Positions 52,784 through 64,000 of a stretch of DNA of 64,000 nucleotides are shown here, piece after piece. Both the position numbers and the translations under genes were made by a program. Origin of the DNA: Neocallimastix lanati (nom. inval.) (taxonomy: Eukaryota; Neocallimastigomycota; Neocallimastigomycetes; Neocallimastigales; Neocallimastigaceae); contig JACVTC010000140.1 in NCBI GenBank assembly GCA_016946835.1, forward strand, positions 412,501 through 476,500, read 5' to 3'. The first letter of the stretch is position 1; every line of letters begins with the position of its first letter. Below the pieces are notes generated by a model. The model was given only the letters and a program-made list of their open reading frames with translations, made no database searches and was not told the DNA's origin.

Positions 52784-52996
52784 ATTTTTTTATTTTATTT
52801 TATTTTATTTTATTTTATTTTATTTTATTCAATCTGTACTTATATTCAATATTCTACTATTTATTTTATTTTATTTTATTTTATTTTATTTTATTTTATT
52901 TTATTTTATTTTATTTTATTTTATTTTATTTTATTTTATTTTATTTTATTTTATTTTATTTTATTTTATTTTATTTTATTTTATTTTATTTTATTT
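52784..52996. repeat. (TTTTA)n array with embedded core
   Basis: About 200 bp of near-perfect TTTTA repeats. The core around 52829-52862 (ATTCAATCTGTACTT...CTACTATTTATT) also occurs at 6322-6362 in the same repeat context. Confidence 0.95.
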
Positions 52997-54598
52997 TTTT
53001 TTTTTTTTTTTTTTTATTTAAATAACAACCATAATAACACTTTTATAGCTTATTAAATTTAATTTATTTTGATTTGTTTGAAAATTTTTATTTTTATAAT
53101 TTTTGTTGAATTGATTATTTTAATATTTAAAAGCTTTTTTAATTATATCGTACATACATATAGGATATATAATTTTTATGAATTTTTATGAAATATTAAT
53201 ATTCTATAATATTTTTCTTTAAAATTTTTAATATGGCTTAAAATAATTAAAAATTCTCCATTTCGTTCATTGATATTATCCGCTATTTATTTTATTATTT
53301 GTTTTATTTTAAATAAATAAAAAAAATATTGTTGTGGCTTTAAATAATATATGTGTATACCACAAAGGTAAAAAACTTTATAATACTTTATTTTATTAAT
53401 AAACAAATATTAATTAAAATATTAATAATAATCATTAATAAATAATTATTTTTTATATAATTGAATAATTAATAGTAATTAATATAATATTTTCTATTAA
53501 AAAAGTTATCATAAAACATAAATATAATTAGCATATTTAAATTTCATTAAAATATTATATCTATAAGAAAAAATATCACATAAAAAGAAAGATATATATT
53601 ATTAAAATATTTATAATATAATAAAGCTTAAAAATATTTTAGGAAATAAATGTTAGTAATAATAAATATATTTATATATTTTCATATTTTATTATTAAAT
53701 ATTATTTTAAATATTATCTATAAATTTCCTATATTGAATCCTCTTCTTATTTCTTTTATTTTTATTTCTTATTTTCCTAAGTTTCCTCTTTGTAACTATA
53801 AATACTTTTATTTAGAATATTATAATATATAGTAATATTATAATGTTGTTTAAAAATATCAATATTAAAATAAAAATTTAATAATAAAATTATAATAAAA
53901 TAAAAGAAAATAAGATTTATATGATAAAAAATTGAATAATTATTAAAGTGGAATTTTGCTTTTGATATTTATTAAAATATATCAAAAGACAGAAATTATA
54001 TTATTCTATTAATTCATTTATTATTTATTTAATTTTATAACATATATAATACTAGTGAAATATCTTTTGGGATAAAAAAATTATAAAAACTTATTATTTA
54101 TATTTTAAAAATTTAAATTATTAAATTTGTATTATTTATTATATTTATTTTAAACCGTTATAATATCATTATATATGTATATTATTTTTTCTTTTGTTTT
54201 TGTTTTTAATCAGTGTAACCAAAGTTTTGTTAAGGCTATTTTTAGTAACAAAGGATTATAATTTTTAAAATATTTAAAATTAATATAATATATACTATTA
54301 ATTAAATAAATAAATAAAAATGAAATATAACGAACAATTATGATTATGATTGTTATTGATTATTATTGATTATTATTATTTTTTTAAAAAAAAAAAGTTT
54401 AAACAAATTATTTAATATTATAATATTTCGTATATTTTTTACATTTAAAAATCTTTCTATTTAATTAATAATGCATGATTAACATACAAAAAAATTATTT
54501 TTAATATTTTATTAAATAATAAAATATAATATTTTTAATAGAATATTATTTTATTTTATTTTATTTTATTAAATTTTAATTATTGTATTAAAATAATA

Positions 54599-54600
<2 letters not shown>

Positions 54601-54657
<57 letters not shown>
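54601..54657. repeat. Poly-A run, 57 bp
   Basis: Uninterrupted A-run. Confidence 0.95.
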
Positions 54658-54659
<2 letters not shown>

Positions 54660-57136
54660 TAAAATATTTAATATTTCAGTCAATATAAATATTTTTGTAT
54701 AAAGAAATAATTTTAGTACAATTTTATTTTAAATAAATAATTCTATCATATATTTATCAGAATAAAATTTGAAAGAATAAAAAAAAAAAAAAAGAATTAT
54801 ACTTATTTTCATTATTAATTTTATTTTTAAATTTACATAAATATAAAGAAAAAAACATTATATAACTATATTTTATTATAATATCAATGAAAAAAAGAAT
54901 AATTAAGCAATTAATATTAATTTCTATAAAATTTTGTATATATTGTTTATTTAATCATTTTTTATAAATCGATATATTTGTTATATATTTAATTATTATT
55001 GTGAATATGTGTAATAAGCATATTATAATTTATTGTGTAAATCTTTTTTTAAAAAAAAAAAAAAAGAAAAAAAAAAAAAAAAAAAAAAAATTAAAATGAA
55101 TAAACAAATATAAATAAATAATAAATAAATAAATAATAAACAAATAAAAAATAAAAAATAAATAAATAAATAAATATATATATAATTTTTATTGTTTTAT
55201 AATTTTAAATTATTCATTAAATGTTTTAATGGAAATTAGGAATAATTAATGGTAAATATGTAACTTTAATAAATATTTTAAAATAGATTTTAAACAGTCT
55301 AAAAAAGTTTTTCAGATTTGCAATAACATAAAATTTTAATTTCTAATGGTTGTATAATAAGCATGCTGTAAAAATATTTTTTTATGATTTTAAGTTAAAT
55401 TTTGTTTTTTAATTCAATATTTATAATTATAATTATTAAAAATAAAATGTGTAAAAAAAATTTAATAATGAACAAATTTTAAATTGAAATTGCATATTAT
55501 TGTAATTTCAATTTGTAAAAAATTAGAATTATATTATGTTGATTAATATTATAAAGATTGGATTCTAATGGAATATTTAATAATGATATAATATTAAATA
55601 GATGTTTTTTATTTAATTCAAATATGATACTTAATTAATATTAATTGTAAATGCTCAAAGTATAATATAAAAAACTTATTGTATAATCTTTAAAAATAAT
55701 AAATTAAATTTTCTATTTACTTATAAATATAACTATAAAACAGACATTAACTTTTTTTTTTTTTAATTTTATATTTTTTTTTTTAAATATTATTATTTTT
55801 TAAAATAATATTATAAAAAAATGAATTATTTCAATTTTTTTCTTTTAACAATATTCACTACTAATAAAAGTAAATAATAATCATTTTACATATAATTATT
55901 ATATTATATACATTAATAATGACAAAAATAAAAATTTCAATATTAATATATATTAATAATTTACTTTAAAATCATAACATTATTTCACATTTAAATATAT
56001 ATATATATATATTCAATAATATTAATTAAAAGTACATATATACTTTTTAAGATTATTAATTTTTTTTACTAATATTTTAATATAAAACAATATAAAAAGA
56101 TTATATTTATTATCTCTTTTAATTGTATTACTAAATATTTTTATTTTTATTAGTGATATAGAATTATGGAATATAATTTTTATTATTATTAGTCTGTATT
56201 AATTACCATTGTTGGTGCTTCTATTTTTGTTAGCATATTTTTACCATTTCTTAACATTAATTAATCTCATAATTAAAACTTAGTTACTAAAAATATAATA
56301 ATAATACTTATAAAAAAATAAAAAAAAATTATTAACTTTGTGAAATATAATAATATAAAATGAAATAACTAATACATTTATACTGTTTTAGCTTTTCTAT
56401 TATTACATCAAATTAATATTAACAACACATATACATATATTTAAAATATTTAAATATTTAATAAATGGATAAATAAAATAAATAAATATAATAAATAAAT
56501 AAATACATAATAAATAAATAAATAAATATATATATTTTAAATATCATAATTTTACTCTTTAATGAATATATAGATATATTTTTTATAAAATCTTAAACTT
56601 AATATTTATTATTTATTTATTTATGTTTTTCCATTATTATTATTATTATTTATTGAATATAAAATGAATATATTCTTATAGCTTTATTTTTTGAATATAT
56701 CTTTTATTGAATTTCATTTATATGAAAAAATTGCATATGTAATTCATTGATTTTAATAGAAATATATAAAATTTTATAACAAAAAAAAAAATAAACTATT
56801 AAAATGCTAATTATCTCAATTATGTTTGTAATTATATTTTTAATTTAATAAATGTTATTTTTTTTTTAAAAAATAATTTAAAATAATAGTTAAAAATTAA
56901 AATAAAATAGTTATAATAGTTTTTTTTATAAAGAATATATTAATAATAAATAAAATGTATTAAAATAAAAGTATAAAAAGAAGAATAAATTTCTTTCTTT
57001 TTAATACTGGGAACAAATAATTTTAATTTTAAATTTAAATAAAGAATATTTTAAAATTTAATTTTTTTTTCTTGTTTCCAAACTTATTTTTATAGTTATG
57101 TGTTAATATTTATTTTTTTTTGTTTTGAATATCTTA

Positions 57137-57196
57137 GTGTTTCAACCCCAGCCCGTATCATAAAAATTTGGTGGAGAATCCGGGCGCCTGAAACAC
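57137..57196 (+). promoter_or_regulatory. Hairpin enclosing the primer-binding site of the gypsy element
   Basis: GTGTTTCA (57137-57144) pairs perfectly with TGAAACAC (57189-57196), and inside it GCCCG (57151-57155) pairs with CGGGC (57181-57185). The loop and inner stem contain the candidate primer-binding site. This resembles the U5/PBS stem-loops of retroviruses and LTR retrotransposons. The pairing is seen directly; its role is inferred. Confidence 0.55.
57169..57184 (+). promoter_or_regulatory. Candidate tRNA primer-binding site
   Basis: TGGTGGAGAATCCGGG starts with TGG, the complement of a tRNA CCA end. The implied tRNA would have discriminator A, acceptor strand ATTCTCC and T-stem strand CCCGG, with the invariant C61 at the right place. 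It should mark the boundary just after the 5' LTR. The tRNA identity and LTR ends cannot be confirmed inside this window. Confidence 0.5.
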
Positions 57197-57433
57197 ATTA
57201 TAAGATGAAAAGAAACATTAGAATAAATATTAAACATATAATTTTTTTTATTTAAACTTATTATTTTGTTATAGAGAATATAAAATTTATAAAACTTTAA
57301 TTTTTTTACTTAGTTACACAAATTTTATACAAAAAAAAAAAATTTTTTTTTGTGAAACTTAATTCGTAAATTTTATTTGTTATAATAAAACATTTATTTT
57401 TACTTATAGTAATAATAAAAATAATAATAATAT

Positions 57434-57471
<38 letters not shown>

Positions 57472-58283
57472 TTATTTATATATAATAATTCAAAAAAAAA
57501 AAAAATTACATTTTAGAAGAGCACTTCCGCTCAATTCTTATTTATTATTAAAATAATTACTTCCATCAAGAGAGTTTGTTCTATCTGGAAAGTCTATCAA
57601 GAGGATTTTTCAAGATATTGAAAAACTTGGAATAATTAGTTTTATTCAACAATAATAAATAAGTTTTATAATTATTAATTTTAAATTTTTATTTTCTTAA
57701 TATTAGAATACTAAATTCATTCAGTACCTACCATCAGGGAGAGCGGCTGTTAGATGAAAAACTCTATAGCTAAAGGCTCATCGATTGGGATAGGTGAATT
57801 AAGTAATTCCGTATTATTAATTAAATAAAAATTATTATTATTAATTATTTCTAAAATCAGCATCGTTTTCCGGGAATATACAATATATGGTAATTTATTA
57901 GTGGCTTGATTAAATTCAGGTATAATAAATTATTAAAATAACTTTTTATTAGAGAGTAGATAAGAGCGTTTACTTGTATAAGCGGGGGAGTAGAGCGCTA
58001 TTTAATAAGGTTTCAATATCAGACCTTTAATTGAAAAATCCATAAAGCCCTTGTTTCAATAGGCAGGAACAGTCAAAGGTTACTTGGAACTGACGGTTAA
58101 ATAGTGGAGGTCGAAAGACGCAGAGTAAATGCTTGCGGGAATCGAAAATAATAATAACGTTATAACATATATTTGATTGTCCCTTATTAAAATATATACA
58201 AAAAAAATATACTAATTTATATAATAATAATTCTACTAACAAGCCTTTTCTATCGCTAAAAACTATTCTTCATTTGGAATTTG

Positions 58284-58343
<60 letters not shown>

Positions 58344-58481
58344 TCATTAATATTTGTCTTCCTTTTTAATAAGATTTACTTCATCATTTTTTTTAAAAAT
58401 CCATATAAAAAAAAATATCTTCTATAATAATTATTTTCCTTTTAATAGGATTTACTTTATCATTTATTTTTTTTGTTAAAA

Positions 58482-58517
<36 letters not shown>

Positions 58518-58709
58518 ATAAATTTCTATATATATATACTTATAAATAAATTTCCTGTAAAACACAATTTTTAAATAATATTAAATAAAAAAAAAAAAAA
58601 AAAAAAAAAATTTATATCTTCGTTTCTATAAAAGAAATTTTATGTTCTTTATTGTTCTTTATTAATAAAAGAAAATATATAAATATATTTTCTCCATAAT
58701 ATTTATTTT

Positions 58710-58747
<38 letters not shown>

Positions 58748-58944
58748 TTTTCTTTATCATTTTTTTTTGTTAAAATCTATATATATATATAAATATTAGA
58801 AAATAAATTTCTTTATAAAACTATATTTTAAATAAAATAAATAAAAAAAAAATATATATATCCATATAAAAAAAAAAAAAAAAAAAAAAAATTTTTTTAT
58901 ATATTCGTTTCTATTTAAGCAATTTTGTGTTCTTTTGTGTTCTT

Positions 58945-58981
<37 letters not shown>
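57197..58981 (+). other. Long untranslated leader of the gypsy element
   Basis: About 1.8 kb between the primer-binding site and gag. The first part (to about 58270) has moderately GC-richer patches (57715-57810, 57960-58150) with no recognised RNA or gene. The second part (about 58340-58950) is built from degenerate duplicated modules, each with CTTTATCATTT, TTAAAATCT, TTCGTTTCTAT and GTTCTTT-type motifs separated by A-runs of 20-51 bases. An A-run abuts the gag ATG. Confidence 0.5.
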
Positions 58982-58984
<3 letters not shown>

Positions 58985-60310
58985 AAGATTAGCGAAATAG
59001 CTAAATTATTGCCACGACTTGGTAGTTTCGATAGGGACATAGAATCATGGGCTGAAGAGTTCAATAGGGTAATGGAACTCTCAGATATTGATGACCCTAG
59101 AAAAATGTTTGCTTGGGCAAAAGAATGTGTTCCTGGACGATTAAAAGGAGTAATTGAAGATCTTAAAGAAGAAGATGAAGAGGCTGAAATGATCATATAT
59201 CCAAGTATTACGGATATTAAAACTGCCATTGAAAAATTTTTAGATATTACTCCTCAAGAAAAATGCTTTAACCTAAAATCACTCAAAATACAAAAGGGTG
59301 AATCAATTAAAGACTTTAACTGGAGATACGGTAAATTATACGGATCACTTACTCCAGAAAGTCAAGCATTTATTACTATTAATGATTACACGGATTCATT
59401 ATTAAGTCGTCCATATGCTAGAAAGGAAGTAATAACTTCTCAACCAGCTAATTTAGAAGAAGCATTTAAAATAGCTGAACTTGCAGAGACTGCATCTGAA
59501 ATGCCCAATAGAAATAGAAATGTCGTTATGTTTACCAATACTTATGGAGGTCTAAATTCTATTTTTCCAAATAATTATAGTAATAATTATAATAATAGAA
59601 ATTATAGCAATCCTAATAATTATGAATACAATAATTATCGCACTAATTATAATAATTATAACTATAATAATTATAATAATTATAATAAAAATAATGGTTA
59701 TAATCATTCAAATAATTATAATAATAATTATCGAAATTCTTATAATAATAATTATAACTCTATTAATAACAGAAATATAAATCATTTCCGAAATGGTTAT
59801 AATAGTGGTAATAATTATAATAACAATAATCCAAATTTTAACAACATGAATAATAACTTTAGCAATAATAAAGTATCCGGAATTAAAAATAATTTAAGAA
59901 ATCAAAATTTTATGTCTAATAATATTAATCTAAATTGTTTTAAATGTCATCAACCTGGTCATAGGATGCAAGATTGTCCTTATACTTATCAAGAACTAGC
60001 TGATATGGAAGCTACTGGAAGACTTAATAACAATAATCTCTACATTACAAATAACAGCAATACAAACAGAAATCATAACCTAAACAATAATAATAACTAT
60101 GATGGTAATTATAATATTAGTAATTTAAATAGAAACTATAATATTAATACTAATAATGTAAATAATTATAACTCAAATGGAAACTTTAATGTTAATACTA
60201 ATTATAATAATACTAGTTATAACAGTTCAAATCCTAATCATAATAACATAGATCCTATTAATAATAACCAAAATTTCTTTAATAACAATAATCAACCTTT
60301 AAACTTCTAA
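58982..60310 (+). CDS. gag: Ty3/gypsy Gag with CCHC zinc knuckle (442 aa)
   Basis: Structural polyprotein that packages the retrotransposon RNA. It starts MKISEIAKLLPRLGSFDRDI directly after a long A-run. Residues about 10-185 form the capsid-like retrotransposon gag domain (WAEEFNRVMELSDIDDP, FLDITPQEKCFNLKSLKIQK, FNWRYGKLYGSL, EAFKIAELAE). An Asn/Tyr-rich stretch of about 130 residues follows, then the CCHC knuckle CFKCHQPGHRMQDC (59936-59977), then a second Asn-rich tail. The frame is intact and ends at TAA 60308-60310. Pol lies in the -1 frame and is open across the gag stop. The two are connected by a frameshift signal at 60298-60332. Confidence 0.93.
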
Positions 60311-60332
60311 ATGGGAGAAGGAATACTCCCAT
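60298..60332 (+). promoter_or_regulatory. -1 programmed ribosomal frameshift signal at gag/pol
   Basis: The gag codons ..CCT TTA AAC TTC TAA contain the canonical slippery heptamer T_TTA_AAC (60298-60304) in the correct phase. A 6-nt spacer (TTCTAA, including the gag stop) is followed by a perfect 7-bp stem ATGGGAG/CTCCCAT (60311-60317 with 60326-60332) with an 8-nt loop. After slipping, translation continues CTT CTA AAT GGG AGA in the pol frame, which is open for more than 950 codons. All three components have the classical spacing. The stem has four G-C pairs in otherwise extremely AT-rich DNA. Confidence 0.85.
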
Positions 60333-63300
60333 AAATCAAACCAATACAACTCTTTTAACTAATTCACTTACTGGAACTAAAGAATCTTCGAATATAGAAG
60401 ATAATAAAGAAATAGCCATTGTAGCTGAAAGAAGAAGTAGAAAAACTAATGAAAATAAACCATATAAGAAAGCAACTAAGAAAAGTTTAAAAGAAAATCC
60501 TCAACCAATTAAAGTTCCATCAAATAATCAGGAACAAATGGAAATGGAACCAGAAAGTGAAACTAATAGTAATAATAAAGGAAATGAAAATCAAAAAGAA
60601 ACAGAAGCGTTAAATCATCTTGATCCATCTTTTATAAATGAACCCTCAATTGAAGAAGCAAAAAGAAGAAACAAGAAAGAAAGAGCAAAAGAAATAAAAG
60701 AATTAGCCAAAGAAATACAACTTCCAAGTGAAAAAAAGGTAGAAAAATCCAATAAGGAAAATATTACAAAAAAATTAAAAATAACAGGAAATCAAGATAA
60801 TTATAATATAGTGGACGATATTGGAAATAAGTTCGCTAATATTACCATCGGACAGTTGCTCAATATCAATCCTAAATTGAGAACTGAATTATCTAAAGCC
60901 TTAAAGTTTACAACAATTATAGAAGATGAAGAAACAATCTTATCAACAATTAAGAAAGATAAGATTGTAAAAACAAAATGTAAGGTAGAAAACGTAGAAA
61001 CTACAGTATATTTAGATTCCTGTTCTTCTATTAATATGATCACCAAAACCTTCATGATAAATAATAAAATTCCATTTAAACCAATTTCTGCTATTAAAGA
61101 AACTTTATATCAAGCTTGTACTAATACCACGCTCATCTCAAAATTATATGAAATAGAAATAACAATTGGAAATATTACTTCTAAGGAAATCTTTAGATTG
61201 GTTGAAAAAGATGATATTTTCCAAGTATTAATTGGTGTGGATGCGCTAGCTAGAATGAAGATTATTATGGACTTCTCTGATCACACCTTGTATCAAAAAA
61301 CAGATGAGATACGAAAGATAGGAAGTTTTGAAAGTGTGACAGAAATAGAAGATGAAGAAGATGATATTAAAGATGAATTCGAAGAAGAATTGAATAAAGA
61401 TGTGCTAGTTGATTATTTATTAACCACCGAAGATAAATATATTCAAATTTTATATGAAGAAAATAATGATAATAATGATATTGATAATTCCTTTGGAAAT
61501 CATAATGATAAAGATGGAAATAATTTTTGCAATATAAATAATAATGATAATTATTTAAAGAATGTATTTGGATGTAAAATTAATAATGATAAAATTTCTA
61601 AAATTTATAATAATAATTGTTCTTCTAATAAAGATATTAATAATAATAATACTAACAAAAATTTTAATACTATAAATAATCATGATAATCCAAATGAAAT
61701 TAATATCGATAATAATAATAATATCGAAAATTTTTCTAATAAAAATTTTTCTAGTAAAAATCTATCTAATAAAAATTTTAATAATAAAAATTTTTCTAAT
61801 AAAATTTTTAATAATAGAATTAATAATATTTTTGAAAAACCTATTAATAAAAATAATATCAATAATTCGATTAGTATTAATAATAAAAATTGTTCTTCTG
61901 AAAATTTTAATAATAAAAATAATATTAATAATTTCTCTAAAAATTTATATGATGTTAATAATACTGATAATATTTCTAAAGATTTAGATAATATTAATAA
62001 TATTTATGAAAACTTAAATAGCATTAATAATACTAATAATCCTTATAATATTTTTGGAAATAAAAATAATATTAATAATCTTTCTGAAAACCTTAATAAA
62101 AATAATATTAATAATCTTTCTGAAAACCTTAATAAAAATAATATTAATACTGATAAACCTTCTGAAAATTTTTGTAATGATAATAATGATAATATAGTTT
62201 CTAAAGATGTTGATAATACTATTAGTGATAAAAATTTTTCCACAATTTTTAATGAAGATGTTAATAATAAAAACTCTTTCGAAATTAATCATCATGTTAA
62301 AGATATTAATGATTTCGTTATAAGTGGTAACAAAAAAGATAATAAAAATTCTTTACAAAATAATTATTCTTTATTAACAAAAATAAATGAAATTAATGAT
62401 AAAAAGAATTATGAAAACAGTGTAATCAAAAATATTGATATTTCTATTGAAAATACTGTTAAGAATTTTAAAAGTGTAAAGGAAATAACTATTCATGAAA
62501 TTGTGGCGAAAGCACCAACAAAAATTAGAAACAAACTAAAGTTTTTATTATTAAATAATATAAATGTATTGGCACTTGATACAGATGATTTAGGTAAATC
62601 GAAATTACTAAGTCATAAAATAAAAATCATAAGTGGTCGAATGCCAATTAAACAAAGAATGTATCGAGTAGCAAATAAGAAGCAAATGAGTATACTAAGA
62701 GAAGAAATAAGTAAATTATTAAGAAATGGATTGATAGAACCTTCAAAATCATCATGGTCGTTCCCAGTTATTCTCGTTCCTAAAAAGAATGGTAAATGGA
62801 GAATGGTAGTGGATTATAGAAAATTAAATGATATTACTATTAAAGACGCATATCCTTTACCTTATATAGAAGAAATATTATTTTCTATAGGCAATAAAGT
62901 TAAGTACTTAACCACGCTTGACTTATTTTCTGGTTTCCATCAGATTCCTATGGAAAAAGAAGACAAAGATAAAACTTGCTTTACAACAATGTTTGGAAAT
63001 TATAATTACAAAGTTATGCCATTCGGACTTTGTAATGCTCCTGCAACTTTCCAACGTGAAATGAACAGAATATTCTTGCCTTTAATTGGTAAATGTATGT
63101 TCATTTATATGGATGATTTAGTAATATTTTCTGATACCTTGGAACAACACATATTGGATCTGCAAAAAGTTTTTGATATTATTAAAGAAAATGGATAAAG
63201 GCTAATTTATCAAAATGCCATTTTATTAAACAAGAAGTTGAAGTATTAGGCCATATTTTATCCACAGAAGGTATAAAGCCAGTACCCAAAAAGGTAAATG

Positions 63301-64000
63301 TAATATCCAAATGGGAATCACCTAAAAATATTACTCAATTAAGATCTTTCTTAGGTGCAATTGCATATTATAGAAAATTTATTAAAGATTTTGCTATAAT
63401 TGCTCAACCATTATTTAAACTATTAAAGAAAAATATAAAATATATCTGGGATGATATAACTGAAGAAAGATTTAAAATTCTTAAGGAAAAACTTATTGAA
63501 GCTCCTATTCTTAAATATCCAGATTATGATAAACAATTTTTAATTAGAACGGATGCTTCATTAGATGGAATAGGTGGTGTATTAATGCAGAAAGATAAAG
63601 ATAACATCGAACACCCAATTCAATACATTAGTAGATCTTTAAAACCTACTGAAATAAATTATAGTATTACTGATTTAGAAGGCACAGCTGCTTACTATTG
63701 TTGTTTAAAATTTAAACCATATTTTGGTGGTAATAAATATGATACTATCTTATATACTGATCATAAACCTTTAATAGGCTTATTTAATAATAAAGAACCA
63801 AATAATGCTCGTCAAGCTAGATGGGTTATAACTTTTAGTATGTCAAAAATTGTAGTTAAATATGAACAAGGAAAGAAAAATGTTATTGCTGATGCACTTT
63901 CTCGATTAATTCCTGACTCTAAAAATATTAATAAAGAAATTAAAAATAATACTTTGTTTATTCATTTGAATAATAATGAAAATATTAATTACGATTCTAT
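60304..64000 (+). CDS. pol: Ty3/gypsy Pol: protease, RT, RNase H (frameshifted, runs off window)
   Basis: Replication polyprotein, translated by -1 frameshifting from gag; the first in-frame ATG is at 60538. A Lys/Glu-rich linker precedes a retropepsin-like domain with VYLDSCSSINMITK (61009 onward) and VLIGVDALARMKIIMDFS. About 330 Asn-rich residues follow (about 61440-62430, including a 33-bp tandem repeat near 62068-62150). The reverse transcriptase has LIEPSKSSWSFPVILVPKKN, RMVVDYRKLNDIT, TTLDLFSGFHQIPM, FGLCNAPATFQREM and the catalytic YMDD (63106-63117). At about 63196 one T is missing (GGA TAA AGG where the family needs GG-Leu-Lys), shifting the frame. From 63198 the third frame is open to the window end: thumb (LGHILSTEGIKP, LRSFLGAIAYYRKFI) and RNase H with all four acidic residues (RTDASLDGIGG, ITDLEGTA, LYTDHKPL, VIADALSRL). 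Integrase and the 3' LTR lie beyond 64000. Confidence 0.9.

Larger units (their letters stand above)
51479..57136. other. Gene-free AT-rich region
   Basis: About 5.6 kb without a recognisable gene. Includes a TTA array passing into TTG triplets (about 51889-51968), the TTTTA array at 52784-52996, and A-runs at 51707-51731, 52672-52696 and 54601-54657. The 5' LTR of the gypsy element should occupy the right end, but its left boundary cannot be fixed without the 3' LTR. Confidence 0.6.

Noticed and set aside
58027-58242. 71-codon minus-strand frame in the gypsy leader
   Set aside because: Antisense to the leader, no recognisable domain, and no supporting context.

Overview
This is a very AT-rich eukaryotic window (roughly 85% A+T by eye, with A or T runs up to about 64 bases). 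Genes are sparse: six supported host loci in 64 kb, five with spliceosomal introns (GT..AG, donors GTAAGT/GTATGT-like, tails AT-rich) and one intronless. Proteins carry long Asn, Lys and Glu runs. Low gene density, extreme AT bias, Ty1/copia, Ty3/gypsy, LINE and Mutator-like elements, and animal/fungus-type housekeeping genes fit an anaerobic gut fungus (Neocallimastigomycota) best. A dictyostelid has similar composition but a much denser genome and is less likely. The organism call is an inference.

Layout. 1-2305: decayed Ty1/copia element (minus strand) running off the left edge. 3430-3745: 3' end of a LINE with poly-A. 3746-12960: AT-rich DNA with microsatellites only. 12961-13878: single-exon hypothetical gene. 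15.3-17.5 kb: an unusually GC-richer island, read here as a poly-A-tailed tRNA-like retroposon split by a 375-bp Mutator-type MITE with a 10-bp target duplication. A Mutator (MULE/FLYWCH) transposase relic lies 2 kb away (18969-19590, minus). 20145-21840: an interrupted AAT minisatellite. 22903-23983: LSM8 (minus, 4 exons). 25.1-26.0 kb: a stop-riddled coding relic. 28132-28300: an unidentified coding-looking exon. 30521-33930: BDP1, the TFIIIB B'' subunit (4 exons). 34.5 and 45.8 kb: more LINE 3' ends. 35.93-36.21 kb: a foldback element. 39153-41368: Rab GDI (4 exons, the first contributing only ATG to the CDS). 42.2-45.3 kb: a cluster of LINE C-terminal relics on both strands. 47787-48348: PEN-2, a gamma-secretase subunit (2 exons). 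49496-51478: a two-exon Asn-rich gene (minus). 51.5-57.1 kb: AT-rich repeats. 57.1-64.0 kb: a Ty3/gypsy retrotransposon running off the right edge.

The gypsy element is the best-preserved mobile element and the most informative part of the window. It has a candidate primer-binding site enclosed in a hairpin, a 1.8-kb leader with duplicated A-tract modules, an intact gag with a CCHC knuckle, and a gag/pol junction with all the parts of a classical -1 ribosomal frameshift signal (U_UUA_AAC heptamer, 6-nt spacer containing the gag stop, 7-bp GC-containing stem). Pol carries protease, reverse transcriptase (YMDD) and RNase H, with one single-base deletion just after the RT palm.

The host genes are unrelated housekeeping functions (RNA decay/splicing, Pol III initiation, vesicle traffic, intramembrane proteolysis) with no sign of an operon-like arrangement. 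Across the older mobile-element relics most in-frame stops sit where a single C-to-T (or G-to-A) change from a sense codon explains them, suggesting RIP-like mutation or methylation-driven decay.
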